The notes under the pieces: model-generated
Told to the model about the DNA's origin: nothing
The model's input: only the letters and a program-made list of their open reading frames with translations
Databases searched by the model: none
DNA from: Ensifer adhaerens
Lineage (GTDB): Bacteria; Pseudomonadota; Alphaproteobacteria; Rhizobiales; Rhizobiaceae
Length of the DNA: 64,000 nt
Assembly (NCBI RefSeq): GCF_001270265.1
Contig: NZ_LGAP01000001.1
Span: 744,001 to 808,000, forward strand
Direction: 5' to 3'
Part shown: positions 25,673-34,080 of the stretch, one piece after another
Numbering within the stretch: position 1 is the stretch's first letter
How the letters are laid out: each line of letters begins with the position of its first letter
Made by a program: the position numbers and the translations under genes

Positions 25673-27265
25673 CGCAAAGTTAAAGTGTCCTGATCCTGCA
25701 AAGTTGGAATGTCACTCTCCCCGGGTTTTGATGACCTGGGAGATTGCGGATGGGATTGATTGCGATGAGCGAGCGTGATCTGCAGCGGATTGAGATTTTG
25801 TCGAAGGTAATCGCCGGGCGCATGACGTTGGTGTCGGCGGCGCATGTGCTTGAACTGAGCACCCGTCAGGTGCGTCGACTGCTGGATCGGATCAGCGCTG
25901 GCGGTGCGGCGTCGATCCGGCACAAGGCGATCGGCCGCCCATCGAACAATCGGATTTGTGACGGCGTGCGCGATTATGCGATGGCGATCGTGCGCGAGCG
26001 CTATGCGGACTTTGGTCCGACTCTGGCGGCCGAGAAGCTGGCGGAGCGCGATGGTCTGACGGTGTCGCGCGAGACCTTGCGCCAATGGATGGCGGAGGCC
26101 GGCCTGTGGTTGTCGCGCAAGCAGCGGCGGACGTTTCATCAGCCGCGGCTGCGGCGCGAGGCCTGTGGCGAGTTGGTACAGATTGACGGGTCAGAGCACC
26201 GCTGGTTTGAGGATCGCGGGCCACCGTGCTCGCTGCTGGTGTTCGTCGATGACGCTACCGGCAAGTTGATGCAGTTGCGGTTCGTGCGCTCGGAAAGTGC
26301 GTTCAGCTATTTTGAGGCGCTGGCGCTGTATCTCAAGGATCACGGGGCACCGGTCGCCTTTTATTCCGATAAGCATTCGGTGTTCCGGGTGGCGAAGAAG
26401 GATGCCAAGGGCGGTCAGGGCATGACGCAGTTCGGGCGTGCGCTTTGCGAGCTAAACATCGAGATTCTTTGTGCAAACTCCAGCCAGGCCAAAGGTCGCG
26501 TCGAGCGGATGAACCGGACGCTGCAAGATCGCCTGGTCAAGGAGTTAAGGCTGGCGGGCATCTGCGGTATGGATGACGGCAACGCTTTCCTGCCTGGCTT
26601 CATGCAGCGCTACAACGCGCGGTTTGCGATTGTCCCTGCCCGACCCGATGACCTGCACCGGCCGCTGAACCTTGCCCCGGATCGGCTGCGCGACGTCCTG
26701 TGCAAACGCGAGCAGCGCTATGTCGGATCGCAACTGACGTTTTCGTTCGAGCGCCAGCGCATCATGCTCGAAGAGACCGAGGTGACGCGCGGTTTGGCTG
26801 GTCGCTATGTCGAGACCTATGCCTATGCGGATGGTCGATTGAATGTGCGGTGGAAAGGCCATTCCCTGCCCTACCGGGCGTTTGACAAGGACCAGCGGGT
26901 GACGCATGCGGCGATCACCGAGAACAAGCGGCTCTCCGATGTGCTGGCCTATATCAAAGAATGTCAGAAGCAGCCGTCGAAGCCGGACGTGAAGACCAAC
27001 AGCGAGAAGAATGGCTACAGGTCAAATGGCCGCAAGCCGGGTCGAAAGACGGATTTCCTCGCCGATCCAGCGGTAATTGCGCGGCGCGAGAAAGCACTTT
27101 CGCGGCTTGATGCTGCGGAATGAACTGTCGATCGCATCGTCCAAAGCTAAAGCCGAAAGGTGCGTCCCACCCGCCCCGATCTGCCCTTGCAACCCGGACC
27201 AACCGGTCAGATCGGGGCTGGTCGTCGTGCCGTAGGGCAGCTCAAATTGACATTTTAACTTTGCG
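25673..27265 (+). mobile_element. ISNCY-like insertion sequence, apparently intact
   Basis: The left end reads GCAAAGTTAAAGTGTC (25674) and the complement of the right end reads GCAAAGTTAAAATGTC (ending at 27264). The two match at 15 of 16 positions, defining terminal inverted repeats around a single transposase gene. The element of about 1.59 kb inserted immediately next to the IS30-like copy. Confidence 0.8.
25744..27123 (+). CDS. ISNCY family transposase
   Basis: A 459-residue uninterrupted transposase. It has an N-terminal helix-turn-helix (LVSAAHVLELSTRQVRRLLD) and an integrase-like core with catalytic residues in QIDGSEHRWFED, FYSDKHSVFRV and SQAKGRVERMNRTLQD (DDE). A long C-terminal segment contains TFSFERQRIMLEE and a basic tail. 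The length and order match ISNCY transposases. Being full-length with intact ends, it may still be mobile. Confidence 0.88.
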   Translation: MRMGLIAMSERDLQRIEILSKVIAGRMTLVSAAHVLELSTRQVRRLLDRISAGGAASIRHKAIGRPSNNRICDGVRDYAMAIVRERYADFGPTLAAEKLAERDGLTVSRETLRQWMAEAGLWLSRKQRRTFHQPRLRREACGELVQIDGSEHRWFEDRGPPCSLLVFVDDATGKLMQLRFVRSESAFSYFEALALYLKDHGAPVAFYSDKHSVFRVAKKDAKGGQGMTQFGRALCELNIEILCANSSQAKGRVERMNRTLQDRLVKELRLAGICGMDDGNAFLPGFMQRYNARFAIVPARPDDLHRPLNLAPDRLRDVLCKREQRYVGSQLTFSFERQRIMLEETEVTRGLAGRYVETYAYADGRLNVRWKGHSLPYRAFDKDQRVTHAAITENKRLSDVLAYIKECQKQPSKPDVKTNSEKNGYRSNGRKPGRKTDFLADPAVIARREKALSRLDAAE

Positions 27266-27306
27266 CCAAAGCGGACAGTTCAACTCGGCTGCCACATTTG
27301 ATGTAG

Positions 27307-27380
27307 CCGCAAAGTTAAAGTGTCCTGATCCTGCAAAGTTGGAATGTCACTCTCCCCGGGTTTTGATGACCTGGGAGATT
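27307..27380 (+). repeat. 74-bp direct copy of the ISNCY left end
   Basis: Bases 27307-27380 are identical to 25672-25745 and in the same orientation. The copy starts at the ISNCY left terminus and then diverges, so it is the stump of a second ISNCY insertion. Homologous recombination between the two copies would remove the whole 1.6-kb element. Confidence 0.9.
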
Positions 27381-27384
27381 CCAG

Positions 27385-27597
27385 TATGTCCCCTTGCTGT
27401 TCCCAGCGCCCGCTTGCCGAACGGCAACTCGATCGGCACCGCTCGACGATCTACCTTCAAGCGCAGCATTTTCCATGACCGGAGTTTCCCGAGGGCGCGG
27501 TTCGCTGCGGGACAATTGCCGATGACATCAGCAAGGGTCGGCGGCGATGGTTGCGCATGCTCAGATGTCATCCGCTGGTGGCGGCTGTGGAATAATT
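27385..27597 (+). pseudogene. Decayed IS30-like transposase fragment
   Basis: Three frames in succession resemble the N-terminal part of an IS30 transposase: AERQLDRHRSTIY, then KRSIFHDRSFPRAR, then ADDISKGRRRWLRMLRCHPL followed by VAAVE. The matching order in an intact IS30 protein is GRHRSTI(Y/F)RELKRN..., then the basic segment. The rest of the gene is gone. It is more divergent than the copy at 24.6 kb and is therefore an older insertion. Confidence 0.7.
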
Positions 27598-27644
27598 GCG
27601 TAGCAATCAACTAGGGTTCTGGCGCATCAGAAACGCTCAGGTCG

Positions 27645-28124
27645 CTATGCGGCTTCGAAGTCGACCCGAGCGTCCATGTAGGCTGACGGGCTGGGCTCGC
27701 GTTTCATCATCGTTTTTCGCCAAGCCTCTTGCTCGGCGTTTATCAGAGCTAATTCCCAAACACAGGCAATAACCGGTCTCTTTACAGTATCCATAGGTTC
27801 GGTGGCAGAATATAGCTTCCGATAGATATGCTGACAAAGCACCGAACCTTGAATCCACCAGTGAGCCGAGATGGAAACACCGAGCTCGCCAGGATGAATG
27901 ATCACAAAGCCCAGGCCATTGTCATGCCCCTCGTCCGTCACACGTGGCAGGACGTCCTGTCGCACGAATGACTGCGCTAGGGTCACCATGGCGCTCTCGA
28001 CTTCTTTGTCCTCGGCAACCAGGCCATAGGCTTTAAGCTTGAGGTCGCCAATGTCCCATTGGCCCAAATTTGAAACACGACGCGGATGATAGATCTCGAT
28101 TGGTTCAGATTTCATAGGGCTCAC
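27645..28124 (-). CDS. Conserved hypothetical protein
   Basis: A 159-residue soluble protein starting MSPMKSEPIEIYHPRRVSNL. It contains VLPRVTDEGHDNGLGFVIIH and SISAHWWIQGSVLCQHIYRK. Similar proteins occur in rhizobia but no function is assigned. No membrane segment or catalytic motif is evident. It sits directly after the IS remnants; codon use looks native. Confidence 0.65.
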   Translation of the reverse strand: MSPMKSEPIEIYHPRRVSNLGQWDIGDLKLKAYGLVAEDKEVESAMVTLAQSFVRQDVLPRVTDEGHDNGLGFVIIHPGELGVSISAHWWIQGSVLCQHIYRKLYSATEPMDTVKRPVIACVWELALINAEQEAWRKTMMKREPSPSAYMDARVDFEAA

Positions 28125-28346
28125 TCCAATCGGTCATTCAAAGTTAAAGCCGGGAGGCTCGACTTAGCCGCCTTCGGGGCGGGCGGCGCAACCCAACCGG
28201 CTGAAACGCCCGATCAGGTGCGCCCTTAGTTGGGACAAGAGACGTCTCGACCCGATGCTTCTTCGAGATTGGATCGCACGGTTGCGGTAAGAGCGGGCGG
28301 CCCTGCCCGCTCGGCTCAACGTACTTCGATGGCCGGTCGGTCAGCA

Positions 28347-28685
28347 TTAAGAAGGCATGCTCGCATGCGTTCTGCGTTCGCACGCCTGCCATTCCCTCAT
28401 CGCCAGTGAAGACTTGTCGTACCGGCGTTGCGCCTGCAGAAGTGCAAGTGAGGTCGGGCCTAAGCTTGTTTCGGTCGCGTCGTCGTGTGCCTTTTTGGCT
28501 TCGTCATAAGCGATGCGTGCGGCTTCGTGGCTGTCCGCCAGCATTTGCGCGCCGCTCTTGCCCTCGATGTCGGCGATGTAATGCAGCATCTTGCCGTCAA
28601 GCTTGGTGTCATAGCCGACGACGAATTCGCCCTGTCCGAATTGCTTGCGGTTCTCGCGGATGGTTGCCGTCAAGGCAGTCGTCAT
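28347..28685 (-). CDS. Hypothetical protein
   Basis: A 112-residue protein starting MTTALTATIRENRKQFGQGE. The first half looks beta-rich (GEFVVGYDTKLDGKMLHYIA). The second half is a predicted helix rich in Ala, Glu, Lys and Asp (EAARIAYDEAKKAHDDATE). An AGAAACAGCG sequence precedes the start. No family is recognised. Confidence 0.55.
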   Translation of the reverse strand: MTTALTATIRENRKQFGQGEFVVGYDTKLDGKMLHYIADIEGKSGAQMLADSHEAARIAYDEAKKAHDDATETSLGPTSLALLQAQRRYDKSSLAMREWQACERRTHASMPS

Positions 28686-29076
28686 TCGCTGTTTCTCCGC
28701 ACAGCCGCGCCGCTCTATCCGGACGTATGTGCTTCATTGCGAATGGCGTCATGCCTTCACGGGAATCGGGAGTGAAGGCAACTATTAATTGCATTCGTTA
28801 ACGAATGGCGAATGCGTCCGTTTCCGATCGTATGGTGGTAGGCAACATTGATCGGGATCCCACAGGGTGTTCTCAAGCCATAGTTGCGAATATCACTAAG
28901 TTATGATTTTTAAAGTCGTTTGTTCAAATGCGGCAGCTAGCACATTGAATAGACGCGATATTGGTGATCGGAGATCAAACGCGAATGTGGCCGACAGCGA
29001 TCAAACCCATTTCCAGAACGCGCAAACGTCCTATGCTTTTCTGAGGTCGGCGAAAGCGTCTGGATGGAGATCGCTG
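28686..29076. other. AT-richer intergenic region
   Basis: About 390 bp between divergent genes. The middle (28790-28960) is noticeably richer in A and T than the surroundings. One frame extends the downstream gene upstream but lacks family resemblance, so I treat the stretch as non-coding. Confidence 0.45.
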
Positions 29077-29499
29077 ATGATCAGGACATTTGCCATTGCC
29101 CTTGGTGTCGCAACGCAACTCGCAGCTGCCGGCTCCTGTTGGGCGGACGAACCCGTCGACACCGCGCGCTCGATCATCCAGGACCAGATCACGGCCTTCC
29201 TGAATGACGATGCTGACGCCGCCTACTCCTTCGCTTCGCCGGCGATACGCGGCAAGTTTCCTGATAAGACGGCCTTCTTCGACATGGTCAGGCGCGGCTA
29301 CCAGCCGGTTTATCGGCCGGGCAATTTTGCCTTCGGCCGCTCCAAGGTGGTGGGCGACCAGGTCATTCAGGAGGTGCTGATCTCGGCGCCCGACGGCAAG
29401 GACTGGACGGCGGTCTACCAGTTGATGAAGCAGCCCGATGGCAGCTACAAGATCAATGGCGTCATGATGCTCCAGTCGGCGCCAGGGCCGGAGATCTGA
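29077..29499 (+). CDS. Exported DUF4864 protein
   Basis: A 140-residue protein with signal peptide (MIRTFAIALGVATQLAAAGS, cleavage near CWA-DE). The mature part (SIIQDQITAFLNDDADAAYS, FASPAIRGKFPD, FFDMVRRGYQPVYRP) matches DUF4864, a small NTF2-like family of the periplasm of unknown function. The ATG at 29077 is chosen because it starts the signal peptide. It is convergent with tgt, 13 bp apart. Confidence 0.82.
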   Translation: MIRTFAIALGVATQLAAAGSCWADEPVDTARSIIQDQITAFLNDDADAAYSFASPAIRGKFPDKTAFFDMVRRGYQPVYRPGNFAFGRSKVVGDQVIQEVLISAPDGKDWTAVYQLMKQPDGSYKINGVMMLQSAPGPEI

Positions 29500-29512
29500 A
29501 CCGGCCCTGCCC

Positions 29513-30643
29513 TCAGAGCGGAGCCAGGTCCCCTCGCCGCCAGGTTTCCTGGGTCTCTGTTATGAAGTCGGTGAAGCGGCCCTCTTCGATCGCCAGGCGA
29601 ATGTCGGACATCAGCTCCTGATAATAGGCGAGGTTGTTCCAGCTGAGCAGCATGCCGCCGAGCGATTCGTTCGAGCGGATCAGGTGGTGCAGATAGGCGC
29701 GCGAATAGTCGCGCGTCGCCGGGCATGAGGATTGTTCGTCGAGCGGCCGCATGTCTTCGGCATGGCGTGCATTGCGCAGGTTGATGCGGCCGTAGCGAGT
29801 GAACGCCAAGCCATGCCGTCCGGATCGGGTCGGCATGACGCAGTCGAACATATCGATGCCATGCGCGACTGACCTGAGGATATCGTCCGGCGTGCCGACG
29901 CCCATGAGATAGCGCGGCTTTTCCGCAGGCAGCACCGGGCACGTGATGTCGAGCATTCTGAGCATCACTTCCTGCGGCTCGCCGACGGCAAGCCCACCGA
30001 CGGCATAGCCCTTGAGATCCAGTCCCTTAAGGGCTTCGGCCGAGCGCACGCGCAATTCTGGAATGTCGCCACCCTGAACGATGCCGAACATCGCCTTGCC
30101 CGGCTGGTCGCCGAAGGCCACCTTGCAGCGTTCCGCCCAGCGCAGCGACATTTCCATCGCGCGCTCGATCTCCTTGGGCTCGGCCGGCAAGGCCACACAC
30201 TCGTCGAGCTGCATCTGGATATCGCTGTCGAGCAGACCCTGGATCTCGATCGACCGTTCCGGCGACATGTGGAAGAGAGCGCCGTCGACATGGCTCTTGA
30301 AGGTCACGCCCTGCTCGTCGAGCTTGCGGAGCCCGGCAAGCGACATCACCTGAAAACCGCCGCTGTCGGTGAGGATGGGCCCCTGCCAGCGGATGAGGTT
30401 GTGCAGGCCGCCAAGCCGCGCCACACGTTCGGCACCCGGGCGCAGCATCAAATGGTAGGTGTTGCCGAGGATGATATCGGCGCCAAGATCCTTGACCTGA
30501 TCGAGATACATCGCCTTGACCGTGCCGACGGTACCGACCGGCATGAAGGCAGGCGTGCGAATGGTGCCGCGTGGCATGGAAACCTCGCCGCGGCGCGCCT
30601 TGCCGTCGGTTGCGTGCAGCTTGAACTGGAAGCTTTCGGTCAT
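29513..30643 (-). CDS. tgt: tRNA-guanine transglycosylase
   Basis: A 376-residue TIM-barrel enzyme. The catalytic Asp is in [13 protein letters not shown], with the second in [15 protein letters not shown]. Zinc ligands appear near the C-terminus: in this copy the CxCxxC motif reads [19 protein letters not shown], so only part of the usual cysteine cluster is present. It exchanges guanine 34 for the queuine precursor in tRNAs for Asp, Asn, His and Tyr. It begins one base after queA ends, so the two are one transcript. Confidence 0.93.
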   Translation of the reverse strand: MTESFQFKLHATDGKARRGEVSMPRGTIRTPAFMPVGTVGTVKAMYLDQVKDLGADIILGNTYHLMLRPGAERVARLGGLHNLIRWQGPILTDSGGFQVMSLAGLRKLDEQGVTFKSHVDGALFHMSPERSIEIQGLLDSDIQMQLDECVALPAEPKEIERAMEMSLRWAERCKVAFGDQPGKAMFGIVQGGDIPELRVRSAEALKGLDLKGYAVGGLAVGEPQEVMLRMLDITCPVLPAEKPRYLMGVGTPDDILRSVAHGIDMFDCVMPTRSGRHGLAFTRYGRINLRNARHAEDMRPLDEQSSCPATRDYSRAYLHHLIRSNESLGGMLLSWNNLAYYQELMSDIRLAIEEGRFTDFITETQETWRRGDLAPL

Positions 30644-31726
30644 CTAGTCTTTCCGGAAAAGCAGGCTGGAATCGCCATAGGAGTAGAAGCGGTAGCCGGT
30701 CTCGATCGCATGCGCATAGGCCGCGCGCATCGTCTCCAACCCGCAGAAGGCCGAAACCAGCATGAACAGCGTCGATTTCGGCAGGTGAAAATTGGTCATC
30801 AGCATGTCGACGGCGCGGAAGCGGTAGCCAGGCGTGATGAAGATACCGGTCGGGCCGGACCAGGGATGAATGGCGCCGTTTTCGTCGGCAGCACTCTCGA
30901 TCAGCCGCAGCGACGTGGTGCCGACGCAGACGATTCGGCCGCCTCTCGCCTTGACGGTGTTGAGGCGCTCAGCGGTCCTTGCGTCGACGTGACCGATCTC
31001 CTGATGCATCACGTGATCGTCGGTATCGTCGGCCTTGACGGGCAGGAATGTGCCTGCTCCGACATGCAGGGTCACGAAATGGCGCTCGATCCCCAGTTCG
31101 TTCAATTTGGAAAACAGCCGCTCGGTGAAATGCAGGCCGGCGGTCGGGGCGGCAACGGCGCCCTCTTCCCGGGCATAGACCGTCTGGTAGTCGGTGCGAT
31201 CCTGCGCATCTTCAGCGCGCTTGGATGCGATGTACGGGGGCAAAGGAATATGACCGACGGCCATGATCGCTTCGTCGAGCAGCGGCCCGGCGAGATCGAA
31301 GCGCAGCATCACCTCGCCGGCGTCGCCCTTTTCCTCGACGGTCGCGTCGAGCGTGCCGAGCATGCAGCTATTGCCGCCATGGCCAAAGGCGATGCGGTCG
31401 CCGACCTTGAGGCGACGCGCCGGTCTGGCAAAGGCCTTCCAGCGATCGGGAGCGACCCGCATATGCAGGGTCAGCGAAACCGGGGTGGTGATTTCTTCGC
31501 CGCGTCGGCGAATGCCTTCGAGCTGCGCCGGAATGACCTTGGTGTCGTTGAACACCAGCGCGTCGCCCGGGCGCAGGAAGGACGGCAGGTCGAGCACGCC
31601 GTGATCCGTCAGGAGTTCCGGCGCCTGCGGATCGACGACGAGCATGCGGGCGCTGTCGCGCGGGTTTACGGGCCGCAACGCAATCGAGGTTTCCGGAAGG
31701 TCGAAGTCGAACAGGTCTACGCGCAT
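30644..31726 (-). CDS. queA: S-adenosylmethionine:tRNA ribosyltransferase-isomerase
   Basis: A 360-residue enzyme that adds the epoxycyclopentandiol ring to preQ1-tRNA. Family blocks include [19 protein letters not shown], then [20 protein letters not shown], then NDTKVIPA, and [34 protein letters not shown] closes the fold. It abuts tgt without a gap, giving the two consecutive queuosine steps in one operon. Confidence 0.95.
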   Translation of the reverse strand: MRVDLFDFDLPETSIALRPVNPRDSARMLVVDPQAPELLTDHGVLDLPSFLRPGDALVFNDTKVIPAQLEGIRRRGEEITTPVSLTLHMRVAPDRWKAFARPARRLKVGDRIAFGHGGNSCMLGTLDATVEEKGDAGEVMLRFDLAGPLLDEAIMAVGHIPLPPYIASKRAEDAQDRTDYQTVYAREEGAVAAPTAGLHFTERLFSKLNELGIERHFVTLHVGAGTFLPVKADDTDDHVMHQEIGHVDARTAERLNTVKARGGRIVCVGTTSLRLIESAADENGAIHPWSGPTGIFITPGYRFRAVDMLMTNFHLPKSTLFMLVSAFCGLETMRAAYAHAIETGYRFYSYGDSSLLFRKD

Positions 31727-31735
31727 GGATCGTTT

Positions 31736-31790
31736 CTGAAAAAAGCAAACCCGCCCCGGGGCCTTTCGGCGCGACCGGAGCGGGTTTGTG
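31736..31790 (-). terminator. Terminator between ppiB and queA
   Basis: On the minus strand CACAAACCCGCTCCGG and CCCCGGGGCGGGTTTG form a long stem followed by CTTTTTTC. It lies after ppiB and before queA, so the cyclophilin genes and queA-tgt are probably separate or only partly coupled transcripts. Confidence 0.75.
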
Positions 31791-31802
31791 CATTAGCGCA
31801 AA

Positions 31803-32312
31803 TCAGGCGTCGGCGGCAACCCGCATGGACACGATGGTGTCGGGATCACGCACCGGCTCGCCGCGCTTGATCTTGTCGATATTGTCCATGCCTTCGATGA
31901 CCTGGCCCCAGACCGAGTATTGCTTGTTCAGCCACGGAGCATCGGTGAAGCAGATGAAGAACTGCGAATTGGCCGAGTTCGGCATCTGGCTGCGGGCCAT
32001 CGAGCACGTGCCGCGAATGTGGCTGACGTTCGAGAATTCAGCGTTCAGGTCCGGCTTGGACGAGCCGCCCATGCCGGCACGCGACGGGTTGAAGTGCTCG
32101 CCGCCGGTCTTGCCGTATTGGACGTCGCCGGTCTGTGCCATGAAGTCCTCGATCACGCGGTGAAACACCACGCCGTCATAGGCGCCTTCGCGTGCCAGTT
32201 CCTTGATTCGGGCGACATGACCCGGAGCCACGTTCGGCATAAGCTCGATGACGACCTTGCCCTTGGTGGTCTCCATGATGATCGTGTTTTCCGGATCTTT
32301 GATCTCGGCCAT
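31803..32312 (-). CDS. ppiB: Cytoplasmic cyclophilin-type peptidyl-prolyl isomerase
   Basis: A 169-residue cyclophilin without a signal peptide. The active-site Arg and Phe are in VVFHRVIEDFMAQTGD, and the block SQFFICFTDAPWLNKQYSVW is typical. It catalyses cis-trans isomerisation of Xaa-Pro bonds during folding. It directly follows a paralogue that is exported, with a 22-bp gap. Confidence 0.93.
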   Translation of the reverse strand: MAEIKDPENTIIMETTKGKVVIELMPNVAPGHVARIKELAREGAYDGVVFHRVIEDFMAQTGDVQYGKTGGEHFNPSRAGMGGSSKPDLNAEFSNVSHIRGTCSMARSQMPNSANSQFFICFTDAPWLNKQYSVWGQVIEGMDNIDKIKRGEPVRDPDTIVSMRVAADA

Positions 32313-32334
32313 GGGTTTTCTCCTTCTGTTGACT

Positions 32335-32907
32335 TTACTTGCCGACCTTGACGCTGATCATGCGGTCGGGATCGGCGACGGAGCCGTTGTTGGCGTCATC
32401 GCCGAGTTTGATCTTGTCGACGTTCTCCATGCCGGAGACGACCTTGCCGACGACCGTGTACTGGCCGTTGAGGAAGTCGCCCGGGGCAAACATGATGAAG
32501 AACTGCGAGTTGGCGCTGTTGGGATCCTGCGAACGGGCCATGCCGACCGTGCCGCGTTCGAACGGAACGTCGGAGAACTCGGCCGGCAGGTCCGGCTTGG
32601 AAGAGCCGCCCGTGCCCGCAGCCTGAGGCTGGAAGCCGTCTTCCATGTCGCCGTACTGCACGTCGCCGGTCTGCGCCATGAAGCCCTTGATGACGCGGTG
32701 GAAAGCGACGTTGTTGTATTCGCCGGCCGTTGCCAGCGCCTTGATCTGCTCGACGTGCTTCGGCGCAATGTCAGGGCGAAGCTCGACGACAACAGGGCCA
32801 TCCTTCAGCGTGATCGTGAGCAAGTTGTCAGCCGACTGCGCAAGCGCGGTTCCCGTCCAGGAGGCAAGCGTGAGGGCACCGGCGAAAGCGAGGTGGAGGA
32901 TTTTCAT
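32335..32907 (-). CDS. ppiA: Periplasmic cyclophilin-type peptidyl-prolyl isomerase
   Basis: A 190-residue cyclophilin with a signal peptide (MKILHLAFAGALTLASWTGT, cleavage near ALAQ-SA). The catalytic block VAFHRVIKGFMAQTGDVQYG and SQFFIMFAPGDFLNGQYTV are present. It is the exported partner of the gene downstream; the pair presumably arose by duplication. Confidence 0.92.
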   Translation of the reverse strand: MKILHLAFAGALTLASWTGTALAQSADNLLTITLKDGPVVVELRPDIAPKHVEQIKALATAGEYNNVAFHRVIKGFMAQTGDVQYGDMEDGFQPQAAGTGGSSKPDLPAEFSDVPFERGTVGMARSQDPNSANSQFFIMFAPGDFLNGQYTVVGKVVSGMENVDKIKLGDDANNGSVADPDRMISVKVGK

Positions 32908-32942
32908 GGTTTCTCCCTGAGTGGTGAATGGAGTGTGGCGAC

Positions 32943-33437
32943 TCAGGCCTTGCGTTTGGCCTGCAGCGCCGCGTGAACCGCCTTGGGCACGAAGGCACTG
33001 ACGTCGCCGCCCATGGCCGCGATCTGGCGGACCAATGTGGCCGTAATGGGCCGCGATGCCGTGCCCGCCGGCAAAAACAAGGTCTGAACATCCGGCGCCA
33101 TCTGCCGGTTCATGCCGGCCATCTGCATCTCGTAATCGAGGTCCGTGCCGTCGCGCAGGCCACGCACAAGCAGCTTTGCGCCGCTTTGCCGTGCAGCGTC
33201 GACCACGAGGTTGTCGAAGGCGACGACATCGATGTCGGAGGCGCGCTCGGGCAGAAACTCGAGCAGCGACTGGCGAATGAGGTCCGAGCGTTCGTCGAAC
33301 GAAAAGAGTGGCGCCTTGCCCGGATGGATGCCGATCGCCACGATGACTTTGCGCGCTACGTTCAGCGCCTGAACAAGTACGTCGAGATGCCCGTTCGTCA
33401 TCGGATCGAAGGAGCCGGGGTAGAATGCCGTCGTCAT
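32943..33437 (-). CDS. coaD: Phosphopantetheine adenylyltransferase
   Basis: A 164-residue nucleotidyltransferase. The N-terminal [16 protein letters not shown] holds the TxGH motif (Thr14-His17), and the C-terminal [16 protein letters not shown] provides the second ATP site. It makes dephospho-CoA in coenzyme A synthesis. The start [10 protein letters not shown] is the family N-terminus; the frame extends 34 codons upstream without homology. It heads the minus-strand run coaD-ppiA-ppiB-queA-tgt. Confidence 0.94.
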   Translation of the reverse strand: MTTAFYPGSFDPMTNGHLDVLVQALNVARKVIVAIGIHPGKAPLFSFDERSDLIRQSLLEFLPERASDIDVVAFDNLVVDAARQSGAKLLVRGLRDGTDLDYEMQMAGMNRQMAPDVQTLFLPAGTASRPITATLVRQIAAMGGDVSAFVPKAVHAALQAKRKA

Positions 33438-33663
33438 CGCACCTGTTTCCGTTTGGTGAAGCCTTTTGTCACGGACGGCGACGGATCGCAAGAGTTGTGC
33501 AGGAGGCCAAGCCTGTTCCCTGGGAAACAGCAGCGCCAAAGAAATGAATGCTAGATGAATTCCATGTTCAAGAGCGTTTCACATCGCAGACGGTAATGTG
33601 AAGCGAGAAAGAACGGAACCTTTTTGAAGATACTGCCGTTTAGGACCTGAAAGGATGACGGCT

Positions 33664-33786
33664 ATGGGACTTGCTCTGTTTTCGATGACGATGTTTTTCG
33701 CAATGATATTTGCGACGATACATGCACTCCGCGACGAGTCCCGTGAACAACGTGACCGTTCAAGCAACCGCAAGATCTTCGGCTAA
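33664..33786 (+). CDS. Tiny single-helix membrane protein (first of a pair)
   Basis: A 40-residue frame. One hydrophobic helix fills the N-terminal half (MGLALFSMTMFFAMIFATIH) and is followed by a charged tail (ALRDESREQRDRSSNRKIFG). The ATG at 33664 is preferred because AAAGGA lies 7-9 bases upstream; an ATG three codons earlier overlaps that site. It is followed 12 bp later by a similar tiny protein. No family is recognised. It could be a small inner-membrane regulator of a larger complex. Confidence 0.55.
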   Translation: MGLALFSMTMFFAMIFATIHALRDESREQRDRSSNRKIFG

Positions 33787-33798
33787 AGGGTACATGTC

Positions 33799-33927
33799 AT
33801 GGCGACAGTCTTCATGGCCGCCGCGGCGGTAATCAGTTTTGTCTTTCTCGTGGATTTTGCCCGCACGATACGTGACCTCCAGCGCGATCGACTGGGCTCC
33901 AATGAGACTGGCGGGTTCAACGTTTAG
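33799..33927 (+). CDS. Tiny single-helix membrane protein (second of a pair)
   Basis: A 42-residue frame with one predicted helix (MATVFMAAAAVISFVFLVDF) and a charged C-terminus (ARTIRDLQRDRLGSNETGGF). AAAGGG at 33785-33790 lies 8 bases before the ATG. Both proteins of the pair have the same architecture, helix first and basic/acidic tail second, with a similar junction (HALRDESREQRDRSS versus FARTIRDLQRDRLGS). This suggests ancient duplication or joint function. Hairpins and a terminator follow. Confidence 0.55.
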   Translation: MATVFMAAAAVISFVFLVDFARTIRDLQRDRLGSNETGGFNV

Positions 33928-33936
33928 AGACCTCCA

Positions 33937-33978
33937 GAAACCTCCCAGGAGTTTCGAGAAACTTCCTCCAGGAGTTTC
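33937..33978. repeat. Two tandem GAAAC...GTTTC hairpins
   Basis: Two copies of a roughly 20-bp dyad stand in tandem: GAAACCTCCCAGGAGTTTC (33937-33955) and GAAACTTCC-TCC-AGGAGTTTC (33958-33978). Each can fold on its own, and because the halves match, they can also pair alternatively with each other. They begin 10 bp after the second tiny membrane-protein gene. Confidence 0.65.
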
Positions 33979-33985
33979 GAAATAA

Positions 33986-34057
33986 GCGACCGCCCTTCTT
34001 CCCCTGAAGCGGTCGCCTTTGTAAGCCGGACGGCATCCCCTGCCCGTCCGGCTTTTT
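33986..34057 (+). terminator. Double terminator after the tiny membrane-protein genes
   Basis: Stem one is GCGACCGC/GCGGTCGC (33986-34016), ending in CTTT. Stem two is GCCGGACGG/CCGTCCGGC (34025-34052), followed by TTTTT. The second is a strong rho-independent terminator on the plus strand, so the tiny genes form their own transcript. It also separates them from the convergent MATE gene. Confidence 0.8.
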
Positions 34058-34080
34058 CTTTGGCTGAAACCTGGTTCTGG

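Noticed and set aside
28139-28160. AAAGTTAAAGC at 28140 as another ISNCY end
   Set aside because: Only about ten bases match the ISNCY terminus and the following sequence differs entirely; chance or a very old trace cannot be separated.
30269-31870. A 533-codon open frame opposite tgt and queA
   Set aside because: Both underlying genes carry complete family signatures; the antisense frame has none.
33937-34057. The cluster of short repeats considered as a CRISPR array
   Set aside because: There are only two dyad copies with no unique spacers of constant length, and the following stems are ordinary terminators.
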